NCBI RefSeq assembly: GCF_002844235.1
Contig: NZ_PGTS01000003.1
Location: forward strand, 558,001-622,000
DNA from: Thalassospira povalilytica
GTDB taxonomy: Bacteria; Pseudomonadota; Alphaproteobacteria; Rhodospirillales; Thalassospiraceae
Length of the DNA stretch: 64,000 nucleotides
Direction of reading: 5' to 3'
The translations under genes and the position numbers were made by a program. The notes under the pieces were generated by a model. It was not told where the DNA came from, did not search any database, and worked only from the letters and a program-made list of their open reading frames with translations. Positions 17,496 through 26,477 of the stretch are shown here, piece after piece (position 1 is the first letter of the stretch; each line of letters starts with the position of its first letter).

Positions 17496-18149
17496 ATGAG
17501 CAGCAGTACCGTTGCCGAGACAGTCTATAACGAAATTCGCGATGACATTCTGTATGGCGAATTGCAGCCGGGCGTGAAGCTTAAGCTTGAGGCGCTGCGC
17601 GAACGTTATAGCGTCGGGGTCAACACGCTGCGCGAAGTTCTTAACCGTCTTGTGGCATCGGGCTTTGTCTTTGTCGAAGGCCAGAAGGGTTTTCGTGTCG
17701 TCGAAACATCGCCGTCCAATTTCAAGGAATTGACGGCGATGCGGCTTCTGCTTGAACGCGACGGGCTGAGTGCATCGATGAAGGACGGCGATGTTGAATG
17801 GGAAGCCCGGGTTGCCGCGGCCCATCACAAGCTTGCTGCCATTGAAAAGAAGATGATGGTTGAAGACAGCCGCGAACTGACCGTTCGCTGGAGCCAGTAT
17901 GACCGCGAATTTCATCAGGCCCTGATTTCGGCATGCGGTTCGGACCTTCATCTGCGTCTTCACCGCGAGATTTTCGATCAGTTCCGGCGCTATGTCGTGA
18001 TCGAACTGAAAACCCACGGTTTCCGTGGTCAGGAAATTATCGATGAGCATCGGGCACTTTGCGAACTGGCACTTGCACGTGATGCAGATGCCGCGATCGC
18101 ACGGCTGACCGATCATATTGAAACCTACCGGCATCGTTCGCAGGACTGA
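17496..18149 (+). CDS. GntR/FadR-type (FCD domain) regulator of the quinate/shikimate operon
   Basis: 217 residues. Winged helix at about 5-70 (LKLEALRERYSVGVNTLREVLNRLVASGFV), then an FCD effector domain with the metal or ligand residues Asp, His and His spread through YDREFHQALISACGS, IDEHRALCELAL and LTDHIETYRH. It lies inside the operon, ten bases after the dehydrogenase stop, with its own AGGGAGCAAG ribosome site. Proteins of this type usually repress their own operon until a pathway acid binds. The likely inducer is quinate, shikimate, dehydroshikimate or protocatechuate; this is inference. Confidence 0.85.
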   Translation: MSSSTVAETVYNEIRDDILYGELQPGVKLKLEALRERYSVGVNTLREVLNRLVASGFVFVEGQKGFRVVETSPSNFKELTAMRLLLERDGLSASMKDGDVEWEARVAAAHHKLAAIEKKMMVEDSRELTVRWSQYDREFHQALISACGSDLHLRLHREIFDQFRRYVVIELKTHGFRGQEIIDEHRALCELALARDADAAIARLTDHIETYRHRSQD

Positions 18150-18268
18150 CCTGTTTGGGGTGGTGCTTTTGGTTGGCCGCCCGACGCATTTGACCAGACC
18201 ATTCTGGCAAGTCACAGCAGGTATCCCGACGGGGCCGGAACACTCTTTGCGTAGTCCGGAGGGATAAA

Positions 18269-20146
18269 ATGCTGACCTCGATTGCCACAGTTTCACTGTC
18301 TGGCGACCTTCAGGAAAAACTTGATGCCATAGCCGCAGCCGGCTTTGACGGTGTCGAAATTTTTGAAAACGATCTTTTGTCCTTTGACGGGTCACCGGCC
18401 GATGTCGGCAAGACGATCCGGGACCTTGGCCTTAAGCTTGTTACCTTTCAGCCGTTCCGCGATTTCGAGGGCATGCCCGAACCCCAGCGCACCCGCGCGT
18501 TTGAACGGGCAGAACGCAAGTTCGACCTGATGGAGGAACTTGGCACCGATCTTTTGATGGTGTGTTCGAACGTTTCCCCGCAGTCGCTTGGCGGGCTTGA
18601 CCGCGCGGCAAAGGATTTGGCGGAACTTGGTGATCGGGCGGCAAAGCGCGGCCTTCGTATCGCGTTCGAAGCCCTTTCGTGGGGCAAGCATATCAGCGAT
18701 TATCGCGACAGCTGGGAAGTGGTTCGGCGCGCCAATCACCCCAATGTCGGCTTGGTGCTTGATACCTTCCACATCATGGCGCGCAAGGTGCCGCTTGATG
18801 CGATTTCATCGATCCCCGGTGACAAGATTTTCCTGGTCCAGGTGGCTGATGCCCCGATCCTTGAAATGGATGCCCTGTCCTGGAGCCGCCATTTCAGATG
18901 TTTCCCCGGGCAGGGGGATTTCCCGCTTGATGAATTCATGCGCAATCTGGCGATGACCGGGTATGACGGTCCGCTGTCGCTTGAAATTTTCAATGACCAG
19001 TTTCGGTCCAGTTCGACCAAGAACGTGGCGAAGGACGGGTTGCGGTCACTGATCTATCTTGGCGACGGGGTTGAGGGGGTAAAGGTCGGTGAAAAGGCCA
19101 AGACGCTGCCGCCCAAGGCGCATGCGCAGGAAGTCGGGTTTGTTGAATTTGCGGTCGAGGAAGAAACCGCAGACAAGCTTGAAACCCTGTTTGCCGGGCT
19201 TGGCTTTGAAAAGCGCGGCAGCCACAAGACCAAGGCGGTGACATGGTGGAAACAGGGTGACATCAACCTTGTGATCAATTGCGACAAGGATGGTTTTGCC
19301 CATTCCTATAATATCGTGCATGGTCCGTCGGTCTGTGCGGTCGGTCTTAAGGTTGATGACGCCAAGGCGACCCTTGATCGCGCGCAGGCATTGCTTGCTG
19401 CCCCGTTCAGTCAGGCAGTCGGCGAAGGCGAGATCGAGATGCCGGCCATCCGTGGTGTTGGCGGAAGCCTTGTTTACTTCCTGGATGATCACAGTGAATT
19501 GTCACGGATCTGGGATGTTGAATTCGAGCCGGAAAATGCCGGTAATGCCGGGACGGGCATGGCAAAATTGCGTGCGGTCGATCATGTTTCCTACTCGATG
19601 CAGTATGAGGAAATGCTGACCTGGCTTTTGTATTTCACATCGATCTTTGATCTGGGCAAGATGCCGACCCTTGATATCCCGGATCCGGGTGGGCTTGTGC
19701 AAAGTCAGGTGGTGCAAAGTGATGCGGTGCGGTTGATCCTCAATGGGTCGCAAAGCCCCCATACCCAGCATTCCCAGTTCCTGAACGAGTTTTTCGGAAG
19801 CGGCGTGCAGCATCTGGCATTTTCGAGCGACGATATTTTTGCATCTGTCGATTATTGCAAGCAGCACGGGGTGGAGATTCTGCCGATCCCGGAAAACTAT
19901 TACGATGATATCGAAGCGCGGTTCGGATTGGAGCCGGAACTGCTTGATCGTTTGCGTGCGCGTAATATTCTCTATGATCGTGACGACGAAGGTGAATATT
20001 ATCAGGCCTATACGCGGACCTTTGCCAATCGTTTCTTCTTTGAACTGGTGGAGCGACGCGCGTATCGTGGGTTTGGCGCAGCCAATGCACCGATCCGTCT
20101 GGCATCACAGACGCGCATGAACCGTCGCAGCGAAGCAGCGAAATAA
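18269..20146 (+). CDS. quiC: 3-Dehydroshikimate dehydratase, QuiC type with HPPD-like C-terminal domain
   Basis: 625 residues in two parts. Residues 1-270 form a sugar-isomerase/AP-endonuclease-like TIM barrel with likely metal ligands in RIAFEALSWG, VGLVLDTFHI, VQVADAP and LSLEIFND; this part converts 3-dehydroshikimate to protocatechuate in the family. Residues about 290-610 form a two-module VOC/4-hydroxyphenylpyruvate-dioxygenase-like domain; the His-His-Glu iron set appears kept (HVSYSM, HLAFSS, FFFELVERR). The same fusion is known from Pseudomonas QuiC1, where the role of the C-terminal half is unresolved. A GGAGGG ribosome site precedes the ATG. Operon context with quinate/shikimate dehydrogenase and dehydroquinate dehydratase supports the call. 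Confidence 0.87.
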   Translation: MLTSIATVSLSGDLQEKLDAIAAAGFDGVEIFENDLLSFDGSPADVGKTIRDLGLKLVTFQPFRDFEGMPEPQRTRAFERAERKFDLMEELGTDLLMVCSNVSPQSLGGLDRAAKDLAELGDRAAKRGLRIAFEALSWGKHISDYRDSWEVVRRANHPNVGLVLDTFHIMARKVPLDAISSIPGDKIFLVQVADAPILEMDALSWSRHFRCFPGQGDFPLDEFMRNLAMTGYDGPLSLEIFNDQFRSSSTKNVAKDGLRSLIYLGDGVEGVKVGEKAKTLPPKAHAQEVGFVEFAVEEETADKLETLFAGLGFEKRGSHKTKAVTWWKQGDINLVINCDKDGFAHSYNIVHGPSVCAVGLKVDDAKATLDRAQALLAAPFSQAVGEGEIEMPAIRGVGGSLVYFLDDHSELSRIWDVEFEPENAGNAGTGMAKLRAVDHVSYSMQYEEMLTWLLYFTSIFDLGKMPTLDIPDPGGLVQSQVVQSDAVRLILNGSQSPHTQHSQFLNEFFGSGVQHLAFSSDDIFASVDYCKQHGVEILPIPENYYDDIEARFGLEPELLDRLRARNILYDRDDEGEYYQAYTRTFANRFFFELVERRAYRGFGAANAPIRLASQTRMNRRSEAAK

Positions 20147-20201
20147 ACACGCCCCGTGGGAATTCCGCCAGAATACGGGGCATAAAGGTGGGAATATTGA
20201 A

Positions 20202-20648
20202 ATGAGCGTGCAGGAAATTCTTGTCATTAATGGACCGAACCTGAACCTGCTGGGGCAGCGTCAGCCGGAAATCTATGGCTATGACACGCTGCAATCGATC
20301 GAGGCAAAATGTGCTGAACTGGCGGGTGAGTTGGGTGTTGCCGTTCGGTTCGGCCAGTCCAACCATGAAGGCGCGATCATTGATCTGATTCACGAGGCTC
20401 GCGAGAGATCGGCGGCCATCATTATCAATGCCGGGGCTTATACCCATACCTCGATTGCGATCTATGACGCGCTGAAGACTTTTGATGGCTATATCATCGA
20501 GTTGCACATTTCCAACCCGCATGCCCGCGAAGAATTCCGCCATAAAAGCTGGATCAGTCCGGTGGCCGATGCCGTCATGGCGGGGGCGGGTGCATATGGT
20601 TATGAACTGGCAACGCGTCTGGCCGCGGAAAAAATCAAGTCGGCATAA
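20202..20648 (+). CDS. aroQ: Type II 3-dehydroquinate dehydratase
   Basis: 148 residues, the standard length of the dodecameric type II enzyme. Signature INGPNLNLLGQRQPEIYGYDTL at the start, NPAAYTHTS-like INAGAYTHTSIAIYDAL in the middle and the catalytic His region ELHISNPHAREEFRHKS. It interconverts 3-dehydroquinate and 3-dehydroshikimate by a trans elimination. As the last gene of this operon it most likely serves quinate breakdown (QuiD role) rather than, or in addition to, aromatic amino acid synthesis. A second aroQ elsewhere would strengthen that view. Confidence 0.93.
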   Translation: MSVQEILVINGPNLNLLGQRQPEIYGYDTLQSIEAKCAELAGELGVAVRFGQSNHEGAIIDLIHEARERSAAIIINAGAYTHTSIAIYDALKTFDGYIIELHISNPHAREEFRHKSWISPVADAVMAGAGAYGYELATRLAAEKIKSA

Positions 20649-20740
20649 ATCGCGATAAAATAAGTCAGTCACATTTGACTTTTTGCACAGTATTTCAATT
20701 CAAAACAATTTGAAAAATTGCGACATACGCAACGTTCACA

Positions 20741-20763
20741 GGGCAGCTTTGGCTGCCCTTTTG
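20741..20763 (+). terminator. Terminator of the quinate/shikimate operon
   Basis: Stem GGGCAGC / GCTGCCC with a TTTG loop and a following TTTT, 92 bases after the aroQ stop and ahead of the convergent recR gene. Confidence 0.75.
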
Positions 20764-20808
20764 AATGTTTGATCGCTGTTATTGGATGGGCAAGTGGACA
20801 TTCCGATG

Positions 20809-21402
20809 TCAGACGGAACTGCGTGATCGCAGGGCAGCGGCCAGGGTACCATCATCAAGATAATCAAGTTCGCCGCCCACCGGGACGCCGTGGGCGAGGC
20901 GGGTGACCTTGACCCCGGTTTCGATCAGCCGTTCGGTGATGTAATGTGCGGTGGTCTGGCCATCGACGGTGGCATTGGTGGCAAGGATGACTTCGGCGAC
21001 ATTGCCGTTGCGCACCCGGTTGACCAGCTGATCGATTTTAAGGTCGTCGGGACCGACACCATCAAGTGGTGACAGCGTGCCGCCCAGAACATGATATTGC
21101 CCCTTAAACGCTGCGCCACGTTCAAGCGCCCAAAGATCCTGGACTTCTTCGACCACACAGATCATGTCCGTACCACGATTGGTGTCAGCACAGATATGGC
21201 AGGGATCGGTAACATCGATATTGCCACAATTGGTGCAGGTGGTCATGGCCTCGGCCGTTTCATGCAGCGCATCGGCCAGCGGGATCATCAGGGTTTCGGG
21301 TTTCTTGAGCATCTGCAACACTGCGCGCCGTGCAGAACGCGGACCAAGGCCCGGCAGGCGCGACAGCAATTTGATCAGATTTTCGATTTCCCGTCCGGTC
21401 AT
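20809..21402 (-). CDS. recR: Recombination mediator RecR
   Basis: 197 residues, full length. N-terminal helix-hairpin-helix [20 protein letters not shown], a four-cysteine zinc site ([16 protein letters not shown], about 56-71), then the Toprim domain with [14 protein letters not shown] and the C-terminal [22 protein letters not shown]. RecR with RecO and RecF loads RecA at gaps. The gene usually follows dnaX-ybaB; here it is the third in line on the minus strand, separated by 132 bases that contain a terminator-like hairpin. Confidence 0.96.
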   Translation of the reverse strand: MTGREIENLIKLLSRLPGLGPRSARRAVLQMLKKPETLMIPLADALHETAEAMTTCTNCGNIDVTDPCHICADTNRGTDMICVVEEVQDLWALERGAAFKGQYHVLGGTLSPLDGVGPDDLKIDQLVNRVRNGNVAEVILATNATVDGQTTAHYITERLIETGVKVTRLAHGVPVGGELDYLDDGTLAAALRSRSSV

Positions 21403-21462
21403 GGTGATCCCGTTTATGGTGTGTCCTGATGGTCAGGGTCAGACCCCTAGCTTGTATCAAAA

Positions 21463-21491
21463 ACAAAGGGCGGCGCAATGCCACCCTTTGT
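21463..21491 (-). terminator. Terminator after ybaB
   Basis: Stem ACAAAGGG / CCCTTTGT with a 13-base loop; in the minus direction it runs into GTTTTTGAT. It separates ybaB from recR, which may therefore have its own promoter in the remaining 60 bases. Confidence 0.6.
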
Positions 21492-21534
21492 CTGGCACTT
21501 CGAAAGTGCAAATCAAATTGTCATCCGGTCCGGA

Positions 21535-21858
21535 TCAGAACGGCAGTTTGAAACCTTCGGGAAGGTTCATGCCACCGGTGACGTCTTTCATCTTTTCCTG
21601 AACGGCGGCCTCAACCTTGACCTTGGCGTCGTTATAGGCGGCGACGATCAGGTCTTCGAGGACTTCGGTGTCGTTCGGGTCAACGATGCTTTTATCAAGC
21701 GAAAGACCACGCATTTCGCCTTTGCCATTGAGCATCACCTTGACCATGCCGGCACCGGACTGGCCTTCGATTTGGAGTTCCACCAGACTTTCCTGCATTT
21801 CCTGCATTTTGGTCTGCATTTGCTGGGCCTGTTTCAGCATCCCTGCAAGGTTCTTCAT
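21535..21858 (-). CDS. YbaB/EbfC family nucleoid-associated protein
   Basis: 107 residues, the whole family length. An N-terminal amphipathic coiled coil (LAGMLKQAQQMQTKMQEMQESL) precedes the KVMLNGKGEMRGLSLD strand pair and a VKVEAAVQEKMKDVTGGMNLPEGFKLPF tail. The family forms DNA-binding dimers. It overlaps the dnaX stop by 4 bases, a conserved arrangement (dnaX-ybaB-recR). Confidence 0.95.
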   Translation of the reverse strand: MKNLAGMLKQAQQMQTKMQEMQESLVELQIEGQSGAGMVKVMLNGKGEMRGLSLDKSIVDPNDTEVLEDLIVAAYNDAKVKVEAAVQEKMKDVTGGMNLPEGFKLPF

Positions 21859-23750
21859 AGCTCGTCGTCTCCTTCGAGATAAAATGCGTCGTCATATACG
21901 GAACCGCTTTCGTCCTCTTCACCTTCGGACAGTTCCTGTCCGGGTGGCAGATGAACGGCCACGATTTTTGCGTTTGGCAAACCATCAAGGATGGCTTTGA
22001 CCACCGGGTCCTGCGAAGCGTCAGCCTTGCGCTGTTCCAGTGCTTCGAGTTCCTGTTCTTTGAGGGTCGGTGCCCCTTCTTCGCGCTCTGACACACTGAC
22101 CAGCCAGCGATGGCCTGTCAGGTTGTTAAGCGCCTTGATCAATTGGGTCGACAGGTCCGAACGTGCACCGCGTGCCGGGCGAAATTCGATCCGTCCCGGT
22201 TCATATTTCACCAGATGCATATAGTTTTTGACCTGCATCGCGATACCGGTGGTTTCGCGTTCCTTGCCCAGAAGTTCGGCAACCTCGGCAAAGCTTTCGG
22301 GCATTTTGGCATAGGCGACCTGTTCGACCTGTTCGGGTTCGCCGAGCGGGTCGGGGCGGCGCTGTGCCACGGCCGCGGCACCACCGCCGCCATTGACCAC
22401 CTGCATCCGCGGTCCGGGGCCGCCATTGCCGCCGCCACCACCTTGTGGTTCGGCACCGCTTGCCGCGTTGGCCATGTCCTGGCGCAGTTTTTTGATCAGA
22501 TCGCCGGGCGGCGGCATTTCTGCTGCATAGGCCAGACGGATCAAAATCATTTCAGCGGCCTGAATGGGGGATGGCGCAATGCGCGTTTCTTCAAGCCCCT
22601 TAAGCAGCATCTGCCAGGCGCGGGTCAATTGCGGCATCGCCAGCTTGGCGGCAATTTCCTTGCCGCGTTCACGTTCGATCTGTGACACGCCCGGGTCATT
22701 GGCGGCATCGGGTGACAATTTCACACGAGTCAGCCAATGGGTCAGATCCAGCATATCCTGCAACATCACGGCGGGATCGCCACCCAGTGCATATTGCGCA
22801 GACAACAGTTCAAGCGCTTCGTTGATTTCGCCCTTCATGGTGAAATCAAACAGATCGAAAATGCGCGACCGGTCCGAAAGACCCAGCATGTCACGGACTT
22901 GCTGGGTGGTGACTTTGCCAGCACCATGGGAAATCGCCTGATCGAGCAAACTCATGCCGTCACGGACAGATCCGTCGGCGGCACGGGCGATCAGGGTGAC
23001 GGCTTCTTCTTCGATTTCGGCATTTTCCAGCCCGGCGATGCGGGTGTAATGGGCTGCCAGTTCTTCGGTCTGAACGCGGCGAAGATCAAAGCGCTGACAA
23101 CGCGACAGAACCGTGATCGGAATTTTGCGGATTTCGGTGGTCGCGAAGATGAATTTCACATGTTCCGGCGGCTCTTCAAGCGTTTTGAGAAGCGCGTTGA
23201 ACGCACTTTTGGAAAGCATGTGCACTTCGTCGATGATGTAGATCTTGTAGCGGGCCGAGGTCGGGCGATAGCGCACGCCTTCGATCAGTTCGCGAATGTC
23301 ATCCACACCGGTACGGGACGCGGCATCCATTTCCAGAACATCGACATGGCGGTCTTCGGCAATTGCCCGGCAATGTTCGCAGACGCCACACGGTTCAATG
23401 GTCGCCCCGCCTTTGCCATCCGCACCGATGCAGTTCAGCGCACGTGCAATGATACGGGCCGTTGTGGTTTTACCAATACCGCGCACCCCGGTCAGAACAA
23501 AGGCATGGGCCAGACGCCCGCTTTCAAGGGCGTTTGACAGGGTCTTGACCATCGGGCCATGACCAATCAGCTCTTCGAAGGTTTTCGGACGGTATTTTCG
23601 CGCAAGAACCTGATATTCGCTTTTGGGTGCGGTGTTGCTGTCTGCGGCGGCCGGCGCAGCGCTGCTTGATTGGGGTGCAGCGGCTTGTTCGGGCGCAGGT
23701 GCGTCACTTTCGGGCATATCTTGGCTGGCGGTCTCGATCTGATCGCTCAT
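21855..23750 (-). CDS. dnaX: DNA polymerase III subunits gamma and tau
   Basis: 631 residues. AAA+ ATPase with Walker A in GVRGIGKTTTARI, zinc cysteines in CGVCEHCRAI, Walker B IYIIDEVHMLS and sensor FIFATTEIRKIP. After about residue 380 come an Ala/Gly-rich linker (GGGGGNGGPGPRMQ) and a tau-type domain that would bind the polymerase and helicase. An N-terminal extension of about 45 acidic and Ala/Pro residues is typical for alphaproteobacteria. I see no obvious frameshift slip signal of the E. coli A6 type, so a gamma product is not evident. It loads the sliding clamp. Confidence 0.95.
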   Translation of the reverse strand: MSDQIETASQDMPESDAPAPEQAAAPQSSSAAPAAADSNTAPKSEYQVLARKYRPKTFEELIGHGPMVKTLSNALESGRLAHAFVLTGVRGIGKTTTARIIARALNCIGADGKGGATIEPCGVCEHCRAIAEDRHVDVLEMDAASRTGVDDIRELIEGVRYRPTSARYKIYIIDEVHMLSKSAFNALLKTLEEPPEHVKFIFATTEIRKIPITVLSRCQRFDLRRVQTEELAAHYTRIAGLENAEIEEEAVTLIARAADGSVRDGMSLLDQAISHGAGKVTTQQVRDMLGLSDRSRIFDLFDFTMKGEINEALELLSAQYALGGDPAVMLQDMLDLTHWLTRVKLSPDAANDPGVSQIERERGKEIAAKLAMPQLTRAWQMLLKGLEETRIAPSPIQAAEMILIRLAYAAEMPPPGDLIKKLRQDMANAASGAEPQGGGGGNGGPGPRMQVVNGGGGAAAVAQRRPDPLGEPEQVEQVAYAKMPESFAEVAELLGKERETTGIAMQVKNYMHLVKYEPGRIEFRPARGARSDLSTQLIKALNNLTGHRWLVSVSEREEGAPTLKEQELEALEQRKADASQDPVVKAILDGLPNAKIVAVHLPPGQELSEGEEDESGSVYDDAFYLEGDDEL

Positions 23751-23905
23751 TCATCCGGTCCGGCATGTTGAAAGTCAGTTTGGTTTTAGCAGCTTCCATC
23801 GGGGATGGGAAAGGCCAAGTGGGAAATTTCCCATACAAAAAACCACATGCCAGAAGATGTAAGGCACATGACAAAAGACAAGGGGATGTTTGGGGAATGA
23901 TAAGG

Positions 23906-24004
23906 GTGAGAGACTGAACAGCGACCCGGAAAAACTCGTTACGGCTGCTACCTTCCGGTCCTGACCGGGTTGGCGAGCGGTCCGTCCACTGCCAGCCTCT
24001 CGCC
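23906..24004 (-). ncRNA. ffs: Small signal recognition particle RNA (4.5S type)
   Basis: Read on the minus strand it contains the universally conserved apical part GGTCAGGACCGGAAGGTAGC with the GGAA tetraloop and the AGCAGCC asymmetric loop, flanked by CCCGG / CCGGG helix strands. The outer ends pair too (GAGAGGCTG with CAGTCTCTC, one G-U). Length and placement directly upstream of dnaX are usual in alphaproteobacteria. It forms SRP with Ffh for membrane-protein targeting. Exact ends are estimated from pairing. Confidence 0.93.
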
Positions 24005-24191
24005 CCCTATATCGCCCAACAGCTGCCAAAACGCAAGGGTTGGCTTGGATTTTTTTGAAATGACGCAATCGTGGCTTTTGGCACGGGAATGTCCGCGTTA
24101 ATGTCGTTGCCAATCCCCACGGAAAAACCGGGAACCTCAAGAAGTTGACTGCCCGTGATCCCGCAATAAGCATTCAAGGAAACGCACCACC

Positions 24192-25118
24192 ATGAACAGG
24201 CAGTTCTATGAATCCATTGATCTTGATCGCGATGCCGTATTGCGCAAAACCGCGGACTGGCAGCAGATTCTTCTGGCCGAGGAGTCGTTGCGGATTCTGA
24301 TTTGTCATGCCGGTGATCCGCTATTTGCCTGGCCTGAGGATATGGATGCCCATGAACTGGTGGTGCTTGGTGGTCCGGCGATCCCGCATCTGGATGTGGA
24401 TTTGAATGGCGGGCACTGGATTTATATCGGTCGGGATCAAAACGGGCCGGTCATTGCCGTGGATATTGCCCCGGTGGTTGCCGACCGGGATGAAGCGGTA
24501 CGGGCATTGGGGGGCGGGTTTGGTGATATGCGCACCCGCATGGCGGCACTTTCAAGTGACGAGGCGGCATTGGCCGCCCAGGCGCGTGCCATTTTCAATT
24601 GGCATCGGGGTCATCGATTTTGCGGCAATTGCGGGCATCCCAACCGGATCGAGGAAGCCGGTTACCGGTTGCAATGTACCAATCCCGATTGCGGCAAGGC
24701 CCATTTCCCAAGAACAGACCCGGCTGTGATCATGCTGATCCATCATCAGGATCATGTTTTGCTGGCAAGATCGCCACAATTTCTGCCCGGGATGGTGTCG
24801 GTTCTGGCGGGGTTTGTGGAGCCGGGCGAAACGCTTGAACAGGCGGTGGCCCGCGAGGTTTATGAAGAAGTCGGCGTGCGGATCAAACGCCCGCAATATG
24901 TGGCGTCCCAGCCATGGCCGTTTCCCGGCTCATTGATGCTGGGTTTCATTGCCGAAGCAGAAACCACCGAACTTTTCCCCGATCAGGAAGAAATCGAATT
25001 CGCCATGTGGGTTCATCGCGATGACGTCCCGGGACTGCCAGAAAAGGGCATAAATCTTCCGCGTCCGATTTCTATTGCACGCTACCTTCTGGAAAACTGG
25101 TGCGCCCGACTCATATAA
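24192..25118 (+). CDS. nudC: NAD+ diphosphatase / RNA decapping Nudix hydrolase NudC
   Basis: 308 residues. A four-cysteine zinc site (FCGNCGHPNR and LQCTNPDCGKAHFPRTDP) is followed by the full Nudix box GFVEPGETLEQAVAREVYEE (completed by VGV) and by the NudC-specific SQPWPFPGSLM motif. The enzyme cleaves NAD(H) to NMN(H) and AMP and removes NAD caps from RNA. It starts with an ATG after AAGGAAACGCACC. It is monocistronic as far as can be seen; a binding-protein gene follows after about 100 bases. Confidence 0.95.
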   Translation: MNRQFYESIDLDRDAVLRKTADWQQILLAEESLRILICHAGDPLFAWPEDMDAHELVVLGGPAIPHLDVDLNGGHWIYIGRDQNGPVIAVDIAPVVADRDEAVRALGGGFGDMRTRMAALSSDEAALAAQARAIFNWHRGHRFCGNCGHPNRIEEAGYRLQCTNPDCGKAHFPRTDPAVIMLIHHQDHVLLARSPQFLPGMVSVLAGFVEPGETLEQAVAREVYEEVGVRIKRPQYVASQPWPFPGSLMLGFIAEAETTELFPDQEEIEFAMWVHRDDVPGLPEKGINLPRPISIARYLLENWCARLI

Positions 25119-25223
25119 AAGGTGTCGTCGAGGGCAAAACATGCCGCGACCGGCTTTGACACTTTTTGGGTTGGCAGCGATAGCACGTTTTATCGGTGGC
25201 AGTAAAAGTTCGGGAAAGAGATC

Positions 25224-26024
25224 GTGCGAAAGCATCATTCACATCATCACGCGGTTCGGGCCGTTTTGGCGCTGGGTGCGTTTTTGTTGTGGGTCTGGGC
25301 AGTTCCGGCCAAGGCCGGCGACCCTGTTACCGTCAAGGTCGGGGCGTATGAATATGGCGTGGTATATTATTTTGAGGACGGATCACCGCGCGGCATCGTC
25401 CCGATGCTGATTGATCGGCTCAACGGGTTACAGGACACCTATCGGTTCGAACTGGCCGAAACGTCATCAAGACGACGATATCAGGCATTAATGAATGGCG
25501 AGCTTGATCTGATTTTGCTTGAAAGTGCGAAATGGGACTGGCCGGCGTTTGACGTGCTTTATTCCGATCCGATTGTCCGGGAAAAGGACATCTATCTGAC
25601 TTTGGCAAGCCAGAGAGACGCCAAAAGCCTGTTTGCCGATGTTTCGGCCCATCCCATGCTTTGTGTTCTGGGCTTTCATTACGGGTTTGCCGATTTCAAT
25701 GCCGATCCGGATTATTTACGCGAAAACTTCAATGTGGAGCTTCGCTATAACGAAAGCGAAGTTCTGAACGGACTTCTGGCCGGTGAAGCGCCGATCGGCA
25801 TCGTGTCGGCCGGATTTTTGGCCCGTCGTTTTGCAAGTGACCCCAGATTGCATGAACGCCTGATCATCGGGGATAAACCTGATGCGACCTATGATCTGGT
25901 GTCGGTACTGACCAGGGAATCTGCCATTCCGCTTGATGAATTCAACGCGTTGGTGGCCAGGTTGCTGGCCGGTGGCGACGTTGAAGAATTATGGCGTCAA
26001 TTGCATGCCGGTGTATCTGGCTGA
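25224..26024 (+). CDS. Periplasmic substrate-binding protein, SBP family 3 type
   Basis: 266 residues with a GTG start behind GGGAAAGAG. The start is His-rich (RKHHSHHHAVRA), followed by a signal-peptide core AVLALGAFLLWVWAVPAKA. The mature part follows the solute-binding family 3 layout: an opening strand with VKVGAYEYGVVYYFEDGSPRGIVPMLIDRLN, and a later ALMNGELDLILLESAKW. No transporter genes are adjacent, so it may be an orphan binding protein or a sensor-like periplasmic domain. The ligand is unknown. Confidence 0.75.
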   Translation: MRKHHSHHHAVRAVLALGAFLLWVWAVPAKAGDPVTVKVGAYEYGVVYYFEDGSPRGIVPMLIDRLNGLQDTYRFELAETSSRRRYQALMNGELDLILLESAKWDWPAFDVLYSDPIVREKDIYLTLASQRDAKSLFADVSAHPMLCVLGFHYGFADFNADPDYLRENFNVELRYNESEVLNGLLAGEAPIGIVSAGFLARRFASDPRLHERLIIGDKPDATYDLVSVLTRESAIPLDEFNALVARLLAGGDVEELWRQLHAGVSG

Positions 26025-26051
26025 CGCCCGGATATCGGTCAAGTTATCCCG

Positions 26052-26420
26052 TCAATCGAGTGGCGGAATGCGCGCAATGACGTTGCGCCGCAATGTTTCC
26101 GGACGTTCGCGCCAGGCAACAATACCATTTTCACTGTCGGCATATCGGGTGGCAAGATCCCGCAGATCATCGAGCATGGTGTCGGGATCGACATTGCCAT
26201 AAACATATCCCCACTTGCCCGCGCCATTCAGCGCGACTGAGCAGCCCGATTTGCAATTGGTCAGGCATTCCGCCGGATGCAGGTCAAATGGCAGGTCGTG
26301 GTCGGCGCAAAGTGCGGCCATGCGATCAAACAATTGCTTACCGTCACGCGGATCGGACGGGGCATCGGCGGTCGATGCGGTGCAGGTAATGCAAATATTC
26401 AGGCGTGGTTTGGACGTCAT
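26052..26420 (-). CDS. DUF1636 family metal/iron-sulfur-binding protein
   Basis: 122 residues. Cysteines in ICITCTAS and ECLTNCKSGCSVAL form the spaced C-x2-C and C-x3-C-x3-C set that marks DUF1636, a thioredoxin-fold ferredoxin-like family often found in cobalamin gene clusters. The C-terminal WGYVYGNVDP is also typical. No cobalamin gene is close by here. It is convergent with the binding-protein gene and just downstream of the LysR gene on the same strand. Function unproven. Confidence 0.8.
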   Translation of the reverse strand: MTSKPRLNICITCTASTADAPSDPRDGKQLFDRMAALCADHDLPFDLHPAECLTNCKSGCSVALNGAGKWGYVYGNVDPDTMLDDLRDLATRYADSENGIVAWRERPETLRRNVIARIPPLD

Positions 26421-26477
26421 CGGATCAACTTTGGTTGGCGTTTTTGGTCAGGTTGTTTGTCGCGGGCGCGCATCCAA

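Noticed and set aside
22370-22460. Gly-rich repeat in dnaX as a possible frameshift or recombination site
   Set aside because: It encodes an ordinary low-complexity linker in the tau part; no A-rich slippery heptamer with stem-loop was found.
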